Shown in pieces: positions 31,476 through 43,070 of a DNA stretch of 64,000 nt. Source of the DNA: Narthecium ossifragum. Taxonomy: Eukaryota > Streptophyta > Magnoliopsida > Dioscoreales > Nartheciaceae. Position 1 is the stretch's first letter, and every line of letters starts with the position of its first letter. The translations under genes were made by a program, and so were the position numbers. Location: positions 6,813,485 to 6,877,484 of the forward strand of contig OY986968.1 of NCBI GenBank assembly GCA_963920575.1, in the 5' to 3' direction. The notes below the pieces were generated by a model. The model was not told the DNA's origin. It saw only the letters and a program-made list of their open reading frames with translations, and did no database searches.

Positions 31476-34400
31476 ATCTCCCCCTCACGAGTTATGTGAG
31501 GTACAATCAATCCGGCCTTGAGTTTACAAACTTCATGCTTCTCTTTCGCCAAAGCCTTAGGCATCATATCCGAGCCATTCTCATCGGTATGGATCTTTTC
31601 AAGATGCAACAGTCTCTCGTCTAACATCTCCCGAATCCAGTGGTAACGCACATCAATATGCTTTGATCTTGAGTGAAAGCTTGGATTCTTACTAAGATGA
31701 ATAGAACTTTGGTTGTCACAGAACAAAACATATTTCTCTTGCCTCAAGCCCAATTCTTGAAGAAACCTCTTCATCCATAGCATTTCTTTGCATGCTTCTG
31801 TCACTGCAATGTACTATGCCTCTGTCGTGGACAAGGCAACACATTTCTGTAACTTAGATTGCCATGACACTGCTCCCCCTGCGAAGGTCATCAAGTACCC
31901 CGATATAGACTTCCTACCATCAACATCACCTGCCATGTCTGCATCTGTAAAGCCTTCCAGTACATGGTCACCACCACCAAAACATAAGCAAGCTCTGGAT
32001 GTACCTCTGAGGTATCTAAGTATCCATTTTACTGCAGCCCAGTGTTCTTTGCCAGGATTAGCAAGAAATCTACTCACAACACCAACTGCATAAGCTATAT
32101 CTGGTCTTGTACACACCATTGCATACGTGAGACTACCAACCACTGAAGCATAAGGTACTCTTAGCATTTCTTCTTTCTCTTTTTCACTTGCAGGACTTTG
32201 CTTCTTGCTAAGTTTAAAATGACTAGCCAGTGGAGAAGAAACTGGCTTGGATTTTGCCATACCAAATCTTTCGAGTACCTTCTCAATGTATCCTTCTTGT
32301 GATAGCCAAAGCTTCTTTTCCTTTCTATCACGAGAGATCTTCATACCAAGCATTTGCTGTGCCGAGCCCAAATCTTTCATGGAGAAAGATTTCTTTAACT
32401 CCCTTTTCAACCTATTGATTTTGTTAGTATCACAGCCAACAACTAACATGTCATCAACATATAGTAGTAGGATGAGGAAATCACCATCATCGAATCTGTG
32501 AACATAAACACAGTGATCTGATGTCGTCTTCTTATAGCCATGACTCACCATGAAGGAGTCAAATTTCTTGTACCATTGACGTGGTGCTTGTTTAAGTCCA
32601 TACAAGCTCTTCTTTAACTTGCATACAAAATGCTCTTCACCTTTGGCTTCGAATCCTTTCGGTTGCTCCATGTAAATTTCTTCTTCTAGTTCTCCATGCA
32701 AGAAGGCTGTATTAACATCAAGTTTCTCAATCTCTAGATTCATGCAAGTGGACAAACCCAAAATAACTCGAAGAGAAGACATTTTCACTACATGAGCAAA
32801 AATCTCTTCAAAGTCAATGCCCTTTTTCTGACCAAATCCCTTTACAACTAGTCTTGCTTTGTACTTTGGCTCCGAGCTCTTCTCATCTTTCTTCAACTTG
32901 TACACCCACTTGTTCTTTAGTGCTCTCTTGCCCTTAGGCAGTTTCACTAAATCAAAGGTACAATTCTCATGTAATGAGTTCATTTCTTCTTGCATAGCTT
33001 GAAACCATTTATACTTATCACTGTGATCTTGCACCTCTTCAAAGCATTCAGGCTCCCCTTCATCTGTAACAAGAACATATTCAGATGTAGGATACCTGGA
33101 TGATGTACGACGCTCTCTAGTTGTTCTTTTAATCTGTGGTTCTGAAGACTCATGCTCAACAGGTTCCTCCTCTTGCTCAGTTGCCTCATCATGCCCATCA
33201 TCATGTGTAGAAGACTCATCTACACTTCTATCATCATGATCATCATGTGTTTCTCCCCCATCTTCATGGTACTCTCTAGGTGTAGGTGTCAAATCCAACT
33301 TGGCCGAAGGATTGCTAAATTTTGGTACTTCAGACTTTTCCAAATCTGTGATGTTTTGATCTTCAAGGAAGACAACATCTCTGCTTCTAATCACCTTCTT
33401 GGTAACCGGATCCCATAGTTGATATCCAAACTCTTCATGGCCATAACCCAAGAAAATGCATTCTTTGGACTTTCTATCAAGCTTGGACCTCTCATCTCTT
33501 GGAATGTGAACAAATGCCCTACATCCAAAAACCTTCAAGTGATCATAAGACACATCCTTTCCCTTCCAAACTCTTTCTGGTACATCACCATCCAATGGAA
33601 CTGAAGGAGAAAGATTGATCAAATCAACTGTAGTCCTCATTGCCTCACCCCAAAAGGATTTAGGTAGTTTTGCATGAGAAAGCATACACCGGATTCTTTC
33701 AACAATAGTTCTATTCATTCTTTCAGCAACTCCATTTTCTTGAGGTGTCTTGGGAACGGTCTTCTGAAGCTTGATGCCATAGTTTCTGCAATAGTGCTCA
33801 AATGGTCCCCTATACTCACCACCATTATCTGCTCTAACACACTTCAATTGCTTCCCTGTCTCTCTTTCAACCATGACATGAAAACGCTTGAAAACATCTA
33901 AGACTTCATCCTTAGATTTCAAAGCAAAAGCCCATACTCTTCTAGAGTGATCATCAATAAAAGTCACAAAATAGAGTGCACCACCAAGAGTTCTACTATC
34001 CATCATGCAAACATCACTATGCACCAAGTCTAGAATATGTAATTTTCTAGTTGTAGAAGCTCTACGAAAAGCAACTCTATGTTGTTTCCCGGCCAAACAA
34101 TCAACACATGGTTTCAATGATATACCTTTGACACTTGTAAGTACTTGCTTCTTTGCCAAGATTTGAAGCCCTTTCTCACTCATGTGTCCGAGCCTCTTAT
34201 GCCAAAGCTCGGTGCATGAATCATTGTCAACAACATTGATCTCACCCTTTTTCAACTTTGCTTCCATCATGTATAGAGAGCTACTTTTCTTTCCTTTTGC
34301 TATCAACAAAGAACCTTTGGTAAGCTTCCATTTTCCTTCACCAAAATGATTGTCATAGCCCTCATCATCAAGCTTGCCGGTGGAGATCAAATTTAGACGA

Positions 34401-35488
34401 ATATCCAGAACATGTTTCACATCCTTGAGCAACAATCTACAGCCGGTGTTAGTCTCTAAACAAATGTCTCCCATGCCAATGATTTTAGAAACATCATCAT
34501 TCCCCATCCTAACATGACCAAAATCACCACTTTTATAGGATGTGAAGAAATCACTATGAGAGGTAACATGAAAAGAAGCACCTGAGTCAATCACCCAATT
34601 GCTCTCTTGGAATGCAAGGTTGACACAACCATCACTAACAACGATCACATCCCTGTCAGTCACAACTGCGGTTGTCTCTTTCTCTTCTTTCTTTCCTTCA
34701 CCTCCATCTTTGGCTTGCTCTCTTTTGAAGATTCTGCACTCTCTTTTCATGTGCCCTAGCTTGCCACAATGATAGCATTTGATGTCTTTCCTTGATTTGG
34801 ATCTAGTCTTGGACTTCTCTCTATATTGAGGATTTCTGGTTTTGCTTCTCCCTCTTTTTTCTATAACAAGAGCCTCTAACTCCGTAGATATGCCCTGCTC
34901 TCTTCTCCTTACTTCTTCATTCAACATGTTATCTTTCACCATATCCAAGGTAACCTTGCCATTGGGAGTGGATTTGCTTAAAGATACCACAAGTGTCTCC
35001 CAACTATCGGACAAAGAACTGAGAAGTAGCAGTGCTTGCAGCTCCTCATCAACAATGAGCTTCATGGTAGTCAATTGATTGATTAAACCTTGCCAGTCAC
35101 TCAAGTGTTCACTAACACTTCGCCCATCCTTGTATTTCAAGTTCACAAGCCTTCTTATCAAAGAGGCTTTGTTTTGGGCAGTCTTGCGCTCATACATAGC
35201 TTCTAGCTTCTTCCATAATGAGAGAGCATTGGTTTCTTGAGCCACATGATGAAACACACTTTGGTCAACCCATTGACGGATTTGAGCAACGGTCTTTCTA
35301 TTCATTAGCTCCCAATCTTTGTCAGACTTCTCCTTTGGCCTAGCTTCTTCACCATAAATTGGTTCATACAATTCCTTGCAATAGAGGATGTCTTCCATCC
35401 TTGGCTTCCATATTGCATAATTGGAAGATGTGAGCTTGATCATAGCTCCCAAAGAATCATCCATCCTCACAAGATTTTTATCGAACAC
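31454..35488 (-). pseudogene. Copia gag-pol polyprotein with one in-frame TAG
   Basis: Start ATG at 35488. Gag fills residues 1-200 (SNYAIWKPRMEDILYCKELY; SLIRRLVNLKYKDG), with zinc knuckle CYHCGKLGHMKREC near 235-250. Protease: WVIDSGASFHVTSH near 300. Integrase: LWHKRLGHMSEKGL and CVDCLAGKQH (HHCC), then a core with VHSDVCM, RADNGGEY and PQENGVAERMNRT. RT: KLDVNTAFLHGELEEEIYM, SLYGLKQAPRQWY and LLLYVDDMLVVG. RNase H: FTDADMAGD and SKLQKCVALSTTEA. TAG at 31813-31811 interrupts the frame inside the conserved RNase H end; the same frame continues for 118 more codons (CDNQSSIHLSKNP, RSKHIDVRYHWIR) and ends at TGA 21 nt inside the 3' LTR. No frameshift is seen. Length is normal for a copia polyprotein. 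Confidence 0.92.
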
Positions 35489-35584
35489 CTTCTAGGCACA
35501 AAAGCTTCAACACCTTCTTCGTACAAAAGCTCCCTTACCAGTCACACAAGAAATTTGTCAAACACATTCTAGGCACATAACCAA

Positions 35585-35596
35585 GCTCTGATACCA
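35585..35596 (-). promoter_or_regulatory. Primer-binding site of the copia element
   Basis: TGGTATCAGAGC on the minus strand, two bases after the end of the 5' LTR; complementary to the 3' end of initiator methionine tRNA. Confidence 0.92.
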
Positions 35597-35598
35597 CT

Positions 35599-36366
35599 TG
35601 ATGGGAAAAACACTGTCATTCACCACTGTGACCTTCCACCTTCTATTCCCTATTCTTGTGACTGGAGAAAAACTAAAAACGATCTTAAAGAGTGAACAAC
35701 GCAAACACAAATATTTACGTGGAAAAAACCCCTCTAAAGATGAGGGTTAAAAACCACGGGACCGAAGTCCATTCTTCCACTATAATCTAATAATGGGTTT
35801 ACAAGCTATTCTCTCTAGATAATACTAGAGGATCACAACCAAGATGAGTAGGAGAGACTCTCTCTGCCTTTTTTACACACACCTACTCTGTCATTCGTTT
35901 TCTTTTATACATCTTTTTACATGACATGGGTCCCACTTCACATAAGGAGTGATACCCCAGAAAACCCTCGAGCCTCCGAAATGGCTTCAAGCCTCCGAGA
36001 TGGCCTCCAGCCTCCGGGATGTCCAAGTAGAGCCACAACTCCATCTTCCCTCACATGTCCAATCATAGGCATTAAATGCTCCCACTGAGCATTAAATGTC
36101 ACACCATGTTAAGCATTAAATGCTCCCACTAGCATTAAATGCTCCCACGCATTTAATGCTTAGCTCATTCAAATGAGCTCTCCGAGCTCAGCTCATGTTG
36201 AATGCGTCTGAGATGCTAGCCTCGTCTCGGACCACGAACCCCGACGCCTTCGAGCTCTACGCCTTCGACTCGACGCCTTCGAGCTTTACGCCTTCGATCC
36301 TCCGAGCTCAACTCCTGCCTTCGAGCTCGTCGACGGCTTCGACCTCAAGCAGAGGGTTGCCCAACA
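35599..36366 (-). repeat. 5' LTR of the copia element
   Basis: Begins TGTTGGGCAACCC and ends TTTTTCCCATCA on the minus strand. It is 24 bp longer than the 3' LTR, mostly from one extra copy of an 18-21 bp 'cctccagcctccggga' type unit. Confidence 0.92.
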
Positions 36367-36570
36367 GTTGCAACCAAAGCTTTGGTTGGTCTTTGGTTGC
36401 AACAATTAACCTTGGTCATAATAGATAGCCGTCGAGAGTCCAAGCGAAGTAGTTGCTATGCTACTTAACAAAATAGGTTTGTCGCAAGTAAATATTGCTA
36501 TCTTTTCCAAATATCGACGTCCAAATTTTAAGTTTCAAAACTTTATGATCTAGCAATGACACGGAAGATG

Positions 36571-37100
36571 ATGTTTTTTTTATGAGTTGAGCTCAAGAGC
36601 TAAAGATTATTTACAAACTCAGAGGGATGGCATCTAACCCTTCCCCTGTTTGCCATGCAAAACTGTTGCCCACATACCGACACCATCTAGCGACTCTATT
36701 GGACCTAACATTAGCAGTACTAGTAATATGCATAACACAAACAAACTCAAACCCCATGTGTGGTCTCCACACAAGCCTTGCCAGCTTTTCTTCCTTCCTG
36801 GGCCATACTTGTTGACCTCTTAGCATCTCAACGACCTCATTGACATCTGACTTGATGATGATGCGTTTTTCATTCCTCTTCTTAGCCCATTCCAAAGCTC
36901 GGCAAATGCCCTCCAACTCGACCTCAAAAACAGAGCTAGCAGTAATCCTCATACCCTGCACCCAGTTGAGTTCATCCCTACCGTCTAGTGCAACCACGCC
37001 AACTGCAGCCCGGTCTCCTTCCAACTCCCTCGACGCGTCCACTTGCAGGACCGTGACACCCAGCTGGCCTTCCCTGCTCCTTCCATAGCTTTGCTTATGG
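36571..37100 (-). pseudogene. LINE 3' end with RNase H domain
   Basis: The minus-strand ORF 37042-36611 (143 codons) is a plant RNase H-like (RVT_3) domain: VGVVALDGRDELNWVQGMRI, SVFEVELEGICRALEWAKK, IIIKSDVNEVVEML and the C-terminal NVRSNRVARWCRYVG. In-frame sequence upstream (VTVLQVDASRE) is also typical of the L1-type ORF2 end. Shortly after the stop an A8 run (36577-36570 on the minus strand) may be the remains of a poly-A tail. The rest of ORF2 is missing, so this is a 5'-truncated LINE. Confidence 0.72.
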
Positions 37101-38032
37101 CCTCAAAGAATGAACTCCTCCGCCTTATTTTAGACGAACAACAATGACATAGGAATTAACCCAACAGCTAGACCCAAGCCAAGAACATTCAAAGTTGGTA
37201 GAAGAAGACATCATATTTCAATGTCCATATACACCTATACATTTTGTCTCGCTTCCGGAGATTAAGTATCCGTTTGAATTGAGGATGAGCATATATTGTT
37301 TATACATCCAAACACTTTTATTTAAATCTTATATAACTACGTTTGATATTTACATAACTTCTATTTTATCTACTATACAAACTTATCATATCATTAATTT
37401 AAACAGATTTTAACATTACAAATGGTTAGCCAATAGGCACCGAGTGTTTTCTTCGCGTCTCTTTCAAAGACGAGCCAGAACCTAACAAGAGGTTGAGGTC
37501 ACGCTTGTGAATGGTTTTATCCTAACAGGAAGGCAACTGAAGCATTCAAGTCATGCTTGCATCTCTATTTTGAAAGTCGTGGAAGAAGAATGCAAAGAGG
37601 TAGGCGTTAGGTAAAGCTTAGCCGGTCTTACAAGTTGAGAGGTGGTGGACGGTTTGGAAAGGAGAGAAAGGGCTTTGAAAAGGTTGTTACCTCATTTAAT
37701 TGTGTGGGGGACTTCGGAGACTACTCTTGCATGCGTAGCTGATCTTGCTTGGACGAGAAAGTTAGAAACGATCTCTTTCCATTGATACCTGACCCACCGC
37801 CTTACCGTCCATCTGCCCATTTATGCTGTTCTCATTGGACTTCTACTTTAATGGAAACGTGCATGAGACTATGAGAGTGACTGCAAGGAGGAACATATAA
37901 TAATAATTTATAGTATGGGGTTGTTAGACACACGTATGAACCATAATCCTTTATAATTTTAGAGGCTTTTTTTTTAGGAATTTGTCACATGGTCTTTTAA
38001 AAATAGTTTAATTGTCATTTGGTCCCCCATAG
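37101..38032. other. No gene seen
   Basis: No supportable ORF. The words 'aggaacatataataataat' near 37890 recur near 44511 on the other side of the nested hAT-like unit, which suggests related short repeats on both sides. Confidence 0.4.
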
Positions 38033-38480
38033 AAGATTTTAGGAGATGTTTGGTTTGGGTGCATCAGGATGCATCTTATCGTACAATATACCATGATGCA
38101 CCAAACCCCTATTTGCTTCGCAGGGTGCATCGCGCGATGCACCCTGATACTCCGATCCACCATTTGGTTCGCATGACGCATCGCGCGACGCATGCATCAC
38201 ACGATGCATTTTCAGTTGATTTCATGCATCATATGAAACAACCAAAATAGGTGTTTCATACGACGCACCCTCGCCCGAGCTTTCACCGGCGAACCCGACA
38301 CTCACCAAAAGGCAAACCAAACATAATATAATAAAATTTTAATATATATATATTCACAAGATTATATTAATAATATATATATCATTGAGATTAAAATAAT
38401 ATAGTATTTTAATATATATTAAAATTTAACTTTATTGCATCATTATGTGAACTTTATATAATATATAATATATAATATCA

Positions 38481-38510
38481 TTGCTCTTTTGCTCCTAGCA
38501 GGTTCTTTAT
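38481..38510 (-). repeat. 30-bp inverted copy of LTR sequence
   Basis: Exact reverse complement of 39650-39679 inside the LTR 1.1 kb away. It marks the left edge of the retroelement sequence against AT-rich DNA. Confidence 0.85.
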
Positions 38511-38789
38511 CTTATGAATTATTTTGAAACTTGTATGTCATATAAGATTTAGTAAATTTAACTATGCATGACATGAGTTCTATACTTTAACACTTTTACC
38601 ATGATTTAGGGATAACTTGACATATCCTAATGCACATGTTCACTTTCACATGTTGAAGAGCTGAAATTAGATTCTGAACCTAAGACTGGGATAGATTTAT
38701 TGTTCTCTGTCATGTCACAGAAGATACACGAACACATGCAATTTTCTGTTCACAAAAAGTGTATGTGCTTGAAAAGTGTAGGGTTTTCA

Positions 38790-38975
38790 ACTTAGTAACC
38801 GGGCAGGGTGCCTAGCCAGCGTTCTGTTCGCGTAAAACAGTTGAATTACCTGAAAAAAAATAGAAAAAAAAGAGAAATGAGAAAAAAAAAAAAGGATTTC
38901 ATACCTAGTAACCGGGCTGTGTGCCTAACCAGCATGTTGTTCGCGTAAAATGGTTGAATTTCCTAAAGAAAAAAA
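38790..38975 (+). repeat. Two copies of a ~65-bp motif in the retroelement internal region
   Basis: 'tagtaaccgggc' followed by 'gtgcctaaccagc' and 'gttcgcgtaaaa' occurs at about 38795 and again at about 38908, separated by A-rich sequence. Such repeats are common in the non-coding region before the 3' LTR of plant Ty3 elements. Confidence 0.6.
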
Positions 38976-39502
38976 TGTGTCTGAAAAAAAAAGAACAGAT
39001 ATTGTGATGTGATAGTGGAAAATATGTGCATGCTTAGAATGTTGATCTTGAACAGTTGAATGCTTGGATATAATGGAGACTCTGATGCATGTGGAACTTT
39101 ATTCACACACTGGAGTGTTAAGGTTATTTTTGAATTATGATTAAATATGTTGAAGTATTGGAAGTGTGTTATTACATGCTTGTATTTACTCTACTTTTAT
39201 GTGACTATGACTTAAAGAATAAATTCATGGATATTGTTTCTATTTCATGCATGAGAGTTGATGAATATTATAATTGATTTCTGATGATATATTCAAGGGG
39301 ATGTATAGATATTTGTGGGTATCATCACTGGAAACCCTCAGGAGACTATAACTCCTCCACTGGGGCCACCCAGGGGTTTAAAGGCTTGTTACACATGCTA
39401 AGTGTAATCGTGAGACCTACGAAAGTGGCTAGTTAGGTTTACTGCTTTATGTTTATTTTTATCTTGCTTTGCTCGAGAACTAGCAAAGATCAAGTTGGGG
39501 GG

Positions 39503-41132
39503 TGTGATAAGACGTGAAAAGTGCACAAATCGCCCCTTTAACTAGGTCTTGTTAGTCTCTGAGCAATGCTATTTTGATTGTATTTTCCCCATTTCAGGCT
39601 TAAGGACCCTCAGCGAATATTAGATCAAGTTTGGTGCTAAAACGAACAAATAAAGAACCTGCTAGGAGCAAAAGAGCAAAGGTGCAAAGATGGACCATCT
39701 TTGACATCAAAACTGTACTTGCTTAGGAAGAACCAGATGATGTGCTATACATGGTTGGAAAGCTCTTGAAGTCTAGATTCCATAACTTTTTACGGTTCGT
39801 GATTTGGAGTTTCCTAGAGGAAGATATGCTATTTTTAGTACAGAAGTGCAGAAGAAGCAGTTACGGAAAACCAGATCGATCTCATCCCAAAGGAGATCGA
39901 TCTCCTTGGGCGCTGCGGGAAAAATAGAAGGAAACTGACTAATCCGAGTTAGGGTTTGCCTTAGGCTATAAGTAGCCTTCTTTGGGGGCGTTTTGACAGC
40001 CTTCCATGGCCGAATTTTCGTCATCTCTTAGGGTTTCTCTTATTTTCTTTTCCACAAATTAGGTTAGATCTTTGGTGGAAGATCCATGGGTGGAGCGCGG
40101 TGACAACCTTCATCGACGGATCTCCTTCCTAAGATGAGTAACTAATCTCTAGCCTAGGGATTTCTATGATGTAATAGAGAATCTTTCTAGGTTTTTCCTA
40201 TGGATCAGAGCATGTACTTTATGATGGTTTAATGGATAAATTTCAGATTTTATATATCTATTGGTAATATTTATTATGGTGAATGAATTGTTTGTTCTTT
40301 GTGCCCTAGATTCGGTCTGTCTTATCTCAGTTTTTCCGTGGGTATACAGCCGGATTCTGTGAAAACTCAAAACATAAAAGTTGTAGATCTCTTCCTTAGC
40401 TTTCCACCGAATCTTGAATCATCTTGTTTCGAGTTCGGATGTGAAAGTTACGCTGAGATTACGATCGCTAGTTTTGAGCATTGCATGTTAGAGGCTAGGA
40501 TTAGGACTTGTTCAAGATGCTTTCATGCTAGAACCATGTTAGATCTTTGGATTGGATTCTAAACCCTAGATTATGATTGTAGGAGTGCTAGAACCACTAC
40601 CTTAATGCTAAAACCATTAAGACCTATGATTATAACCTACAATTCGTTCTTTATCTTTATTGATTAGGCCATCTCAAAGTGCTAGAACCACTTTGATTAT
40701 TCTCATACCCATTATCCGCTGATTTGATCTTCGTTCCGATGAAGACTTCTTACGAATCTTTGTTGAGCGGTAGGGGTTCTAGCCATTCACCTATCGACTT
40801 GTTAAAACCATTAACACCTTTTGAATTGCTTTTATCCTAGGAAGACCAAGTTAGTTCTTTATTACTGATTAGAAATCTCTTGGCCATTTATCCTATTATT
40901 ATTCAGTTGAGTTTAATCTGAGTTAAGAGTAGATTAAAAACCAAAAATCATTTCCTTTATCAATCTTTTGATTTAGAACTATACGAGGTAATTATACTTA
41001 ACACTTCTTTTCCCTGTGGACCGAATCGGACTCATTGCTATTTACCCATAAAGTAGTTAGTTAGTGATTTGGATTATAAATTTCTAATTTTGGCGAACTT
41101 GTTAAGACTACGACACTTTTCAAGGCGTGTCA
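39503..41132 (+). repeat. LTR (about 1.63 kb), same family as 10674-12406
   Basis: Begins TGTGATAAGACGTG and ends CAAGGCGTGTCA. It follows a G6 polypurine tract. It shares ordered blocks with the solo LTR at 10674-12406 ('aagaaccagatgatgtg', 'ttggaaagctcttgaag', 'tttcctagaggaaga'), and carries a pair of AGATCGATCT palindromes at 39870-39910. A TATA-like 'ctataagtag' lies near 39965. Confidence 0.75.
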
Positions 41133-41193
41133 AACATTATATGAAAATTATACGAATAATATATATATAATATATATATATATATTATTTTAA

Positions 41194-42917
41194 GGCTAAA
41201 TTTTCAATTAGTACCCTGTAGTTTGACCGATATTTTTATGTGGTCCTTATATTTCAAAAAGTTGCAATACAGACCCTCAAATTTAAGAATCTCTCTTATG
41301 TGGTCCGCCACGTCAGCTTCCGTCGAACGCCGTCAACCAGCTAACGGCCAACTAGCACACGTGGCCCATTTTTATCCACGTGGCCATTTTTAAACATATT
41401 TGGTCCGCCACGTCATCTTCTCCCTCTTCTCTCTCTCTCTTCCGACCAGCTCACCGTCGATGCCCAGCCCCGACGGCGACGGCGACGGCGCCGTCGAAAC
41501 CCAGATCACGTCCTCAACAGCGGCGATGTGGCTCTTAAGCCGGTGCTCCGGCCCGAACCGGAACAGGCGCTGGAGGCAAACTTGTCGGCTCCATGGCCGA
41601 AACCGGCGGACGATCAGCTCGATGGCCTCTTCGAAGGCGGCGGCGAACTCGTCGGCCTCCCTGTAAGGGGCATCATCGCCATGGAGGAGGTCAGAAGGTC
41701 GGAGGTCGTGAGGCGTTCGGGTGGATGTTGGGGATGATGGGGATGGGGATCGGAGGATGGGATGGAGCTGGGGACGACGGGATCGAACGACGGCGAGCTG
41801 GGATGGAGGTGCGGATCCGTGGCGAGCCGGGATGGAGCTCGGAGGATGGGATGGAGGTGGGATGGACCCGGGATGGAGCTCGGAGGATGGGATGGAGCTG
41901 GGGACGACGGGATCGAACGGCGGCGAGCTGGGATGGAGGTGCGGATCCGTAGCGACCTGGGATGGAGCTCGGAGGATATGATGGAGCTGGGGACGACGGG
42001 ATGGAGCTCGGAGGATGGGATGGAGGTGGGATGGACCCGGGATGGAGCTCGGAGGATGGGATGGAGCTGGGGACGACGGGATCGAACGGCGGCGAGCTGG
42101 GATGGAGGTGTGGATCCGTAGCGACCCGGGATGGAGCTCGGAGGATGGGATGGAGCTGGGATGGAGCTCAGAGGATGGGATGGAGGTCGGATGGACCCGG
42201 GATGGAGCTCGGAGGATAGGATGGAGCTGGGGACGACGGGATCGAACGGCGGCGAGCTGGGATGGAGGTGCGGATCCGTAGCGACCCGGGATGGAGCTCG
42301 GAGGATGGGATGGAGCTGGGGACGACGGGATAGAACGGCGACGAGCTGGGATGGAGGTGCGGATCCGTGGCGACCCGGGATGGAGCTCGGAGGATAGCGA
42401 GATTAGGACGGCGAGATCAGGACGGCGACGGCGACATCGGATGAAGCTCGGATGGAGCTGGTCGGAAGAGAGAAGAGGGAGAAGAGCTCGGGACGGCGAG
42501 CTCGGGATGGCGAGATCAGGACGGCGAGATCGGGACGGCGACGGCGAGATCGGGGAGGCGAGCTCGGATGGAGCCGGGATGGAGGTGGGACGGCGACATC
42601 GGGGACGATGGTGAGCTAGTCGGAAGAAAGAAAGGGAGAAGAGAGAGAGAGAAGAGGGAGAAGAGAGAGAGAAGAGGGAGAAGATGCTGACTAGGCAAAT
42701 TTTTAAATAAAATATATTTAAAAATGGCCACGTGGATAAAAATGGGCCACGTGTGCTAGTTTGCCGTTAGCTGGTTGACGACGTTCGACGGAAGCTGACG
42801 TGGTGGATCACATAAGAGAGATTCTTAAATTTGAGGGTCTGTATTGCAACTTTTTGAAATATAAGGACCACATAAAAATATCGGTCAAACTACAGGGTAC
42901 TAATTGAAAATTTAGCC
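41194..42917. mobile_element. Mutator-like non-autonomous element with GC-rich repeat cargo
   Basis: Ends GGCTAAATTTTCAATTAG in perfect inverted orientation; the arms 41194-41400 and 42712-42917 are almost identical over about 205 bp. A perfect 9-bp duplication TTATTTTAA flanks it (41185-41193 and 42918-42926), diagnostic of Mutator-like elements. No transposase is encoded. Between the arms are C/T- and G/A-rich borders and a GC-rich array (41750-42400). The high arm identity points to a recent insertion. Confidence 0.9.
41750..42400. repeat. GC-rich tandem array inside the Mutator-like element
   Basis: Variants of 'gggatggagctcggaggat' and 'gggacgacgggatcgaac' repeat many times. The marker 'ggatccgt' recurs near 41813, 41943, 42112, 42272 and 42361, so the higher-order period varies (about 90 to 170 bp). 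All plus frames are long and open because of the simple composition; I do not regard these as genes. Confidence 0.85.
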
Positions 42918-43070
42918 TTATTTTAATGTGGACATTATATAAATAATGTTGCATCATATGATCCTAAAGGCAAGCCAAACACCAGCATCAGATGGCCGAT
43001 ACATGCATCGTATGATCCATGCATCCCACGATGCACCTGCACCAACGATTCACGCAACCAAACGCCCCCT

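Larger units (their letters stand above)
30732..36366 (-). mobile_element. Ty1/copia retrotransposon, nearly intact
   Basis: Two LTRs (30732-31475 and 35599-36366) with TG...CA ends on the minus strand and the perfect 5-bp target duplication GTTGC (30727-30731 and 36367-36371). Primer-binding site TGGTATCAGAGC follows the 5' LTR; a single gag-pol frame of about 1,344 codons fills the interior with one visible nonsense codon. The LTRs are nearly identical apart from a short indel of an 18-21 bp unit, so the insertion is young. Polyprotein layout (gag, protease, integrase, RT, RNase H) and sequence resemble the Tork/Tnt1 group. Confidence 0.95.
38511..41132 (+). mobile_element. 3' part of a Ty3/gypsy-like element with complete LTR
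   Basis: Contains non-coding internal sequence, a polypurine tract (AAGTTGGGGGG, ending about 39502) and one LTR (39503-41132). The upstream LTR and all genes are missing. The LTR belongs to the same family as the solo LTR at 10674-12406. The left limit is uncertain because a 30-bp inverted copy of LTR sequence sits at 38481-38510. Confidence 0.65.
38041..43070. mobile_element. hAT-like shell split by nested insertions
   Basis: Left end AGGAGATGTTTGGTT (38041) and right end read inwards AGGGGGCGTTTGGTT match at 12 of 15 bases. The flanks AAGATTTT and AAGTGTTT match at 6 of 8, consistent with a decayed hAT 8-bp duplication. Both outer parts share 'gatgcatc' words (38055-38235 and 42975-43040). 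Between them are a retroelement end (to 41132) and a Mutator-like element (41194-42917). No transposase is visible, so it is non-autonomous. Confidence 0.5.

Noticed and set aside
41593..42614. Overlapping ORFs of 75-119 codons in the GC-rich array
   Set aside because: They are read-throughs of a tandem repeat whose units lack stops in several frames; no conserved domain or initiation context.
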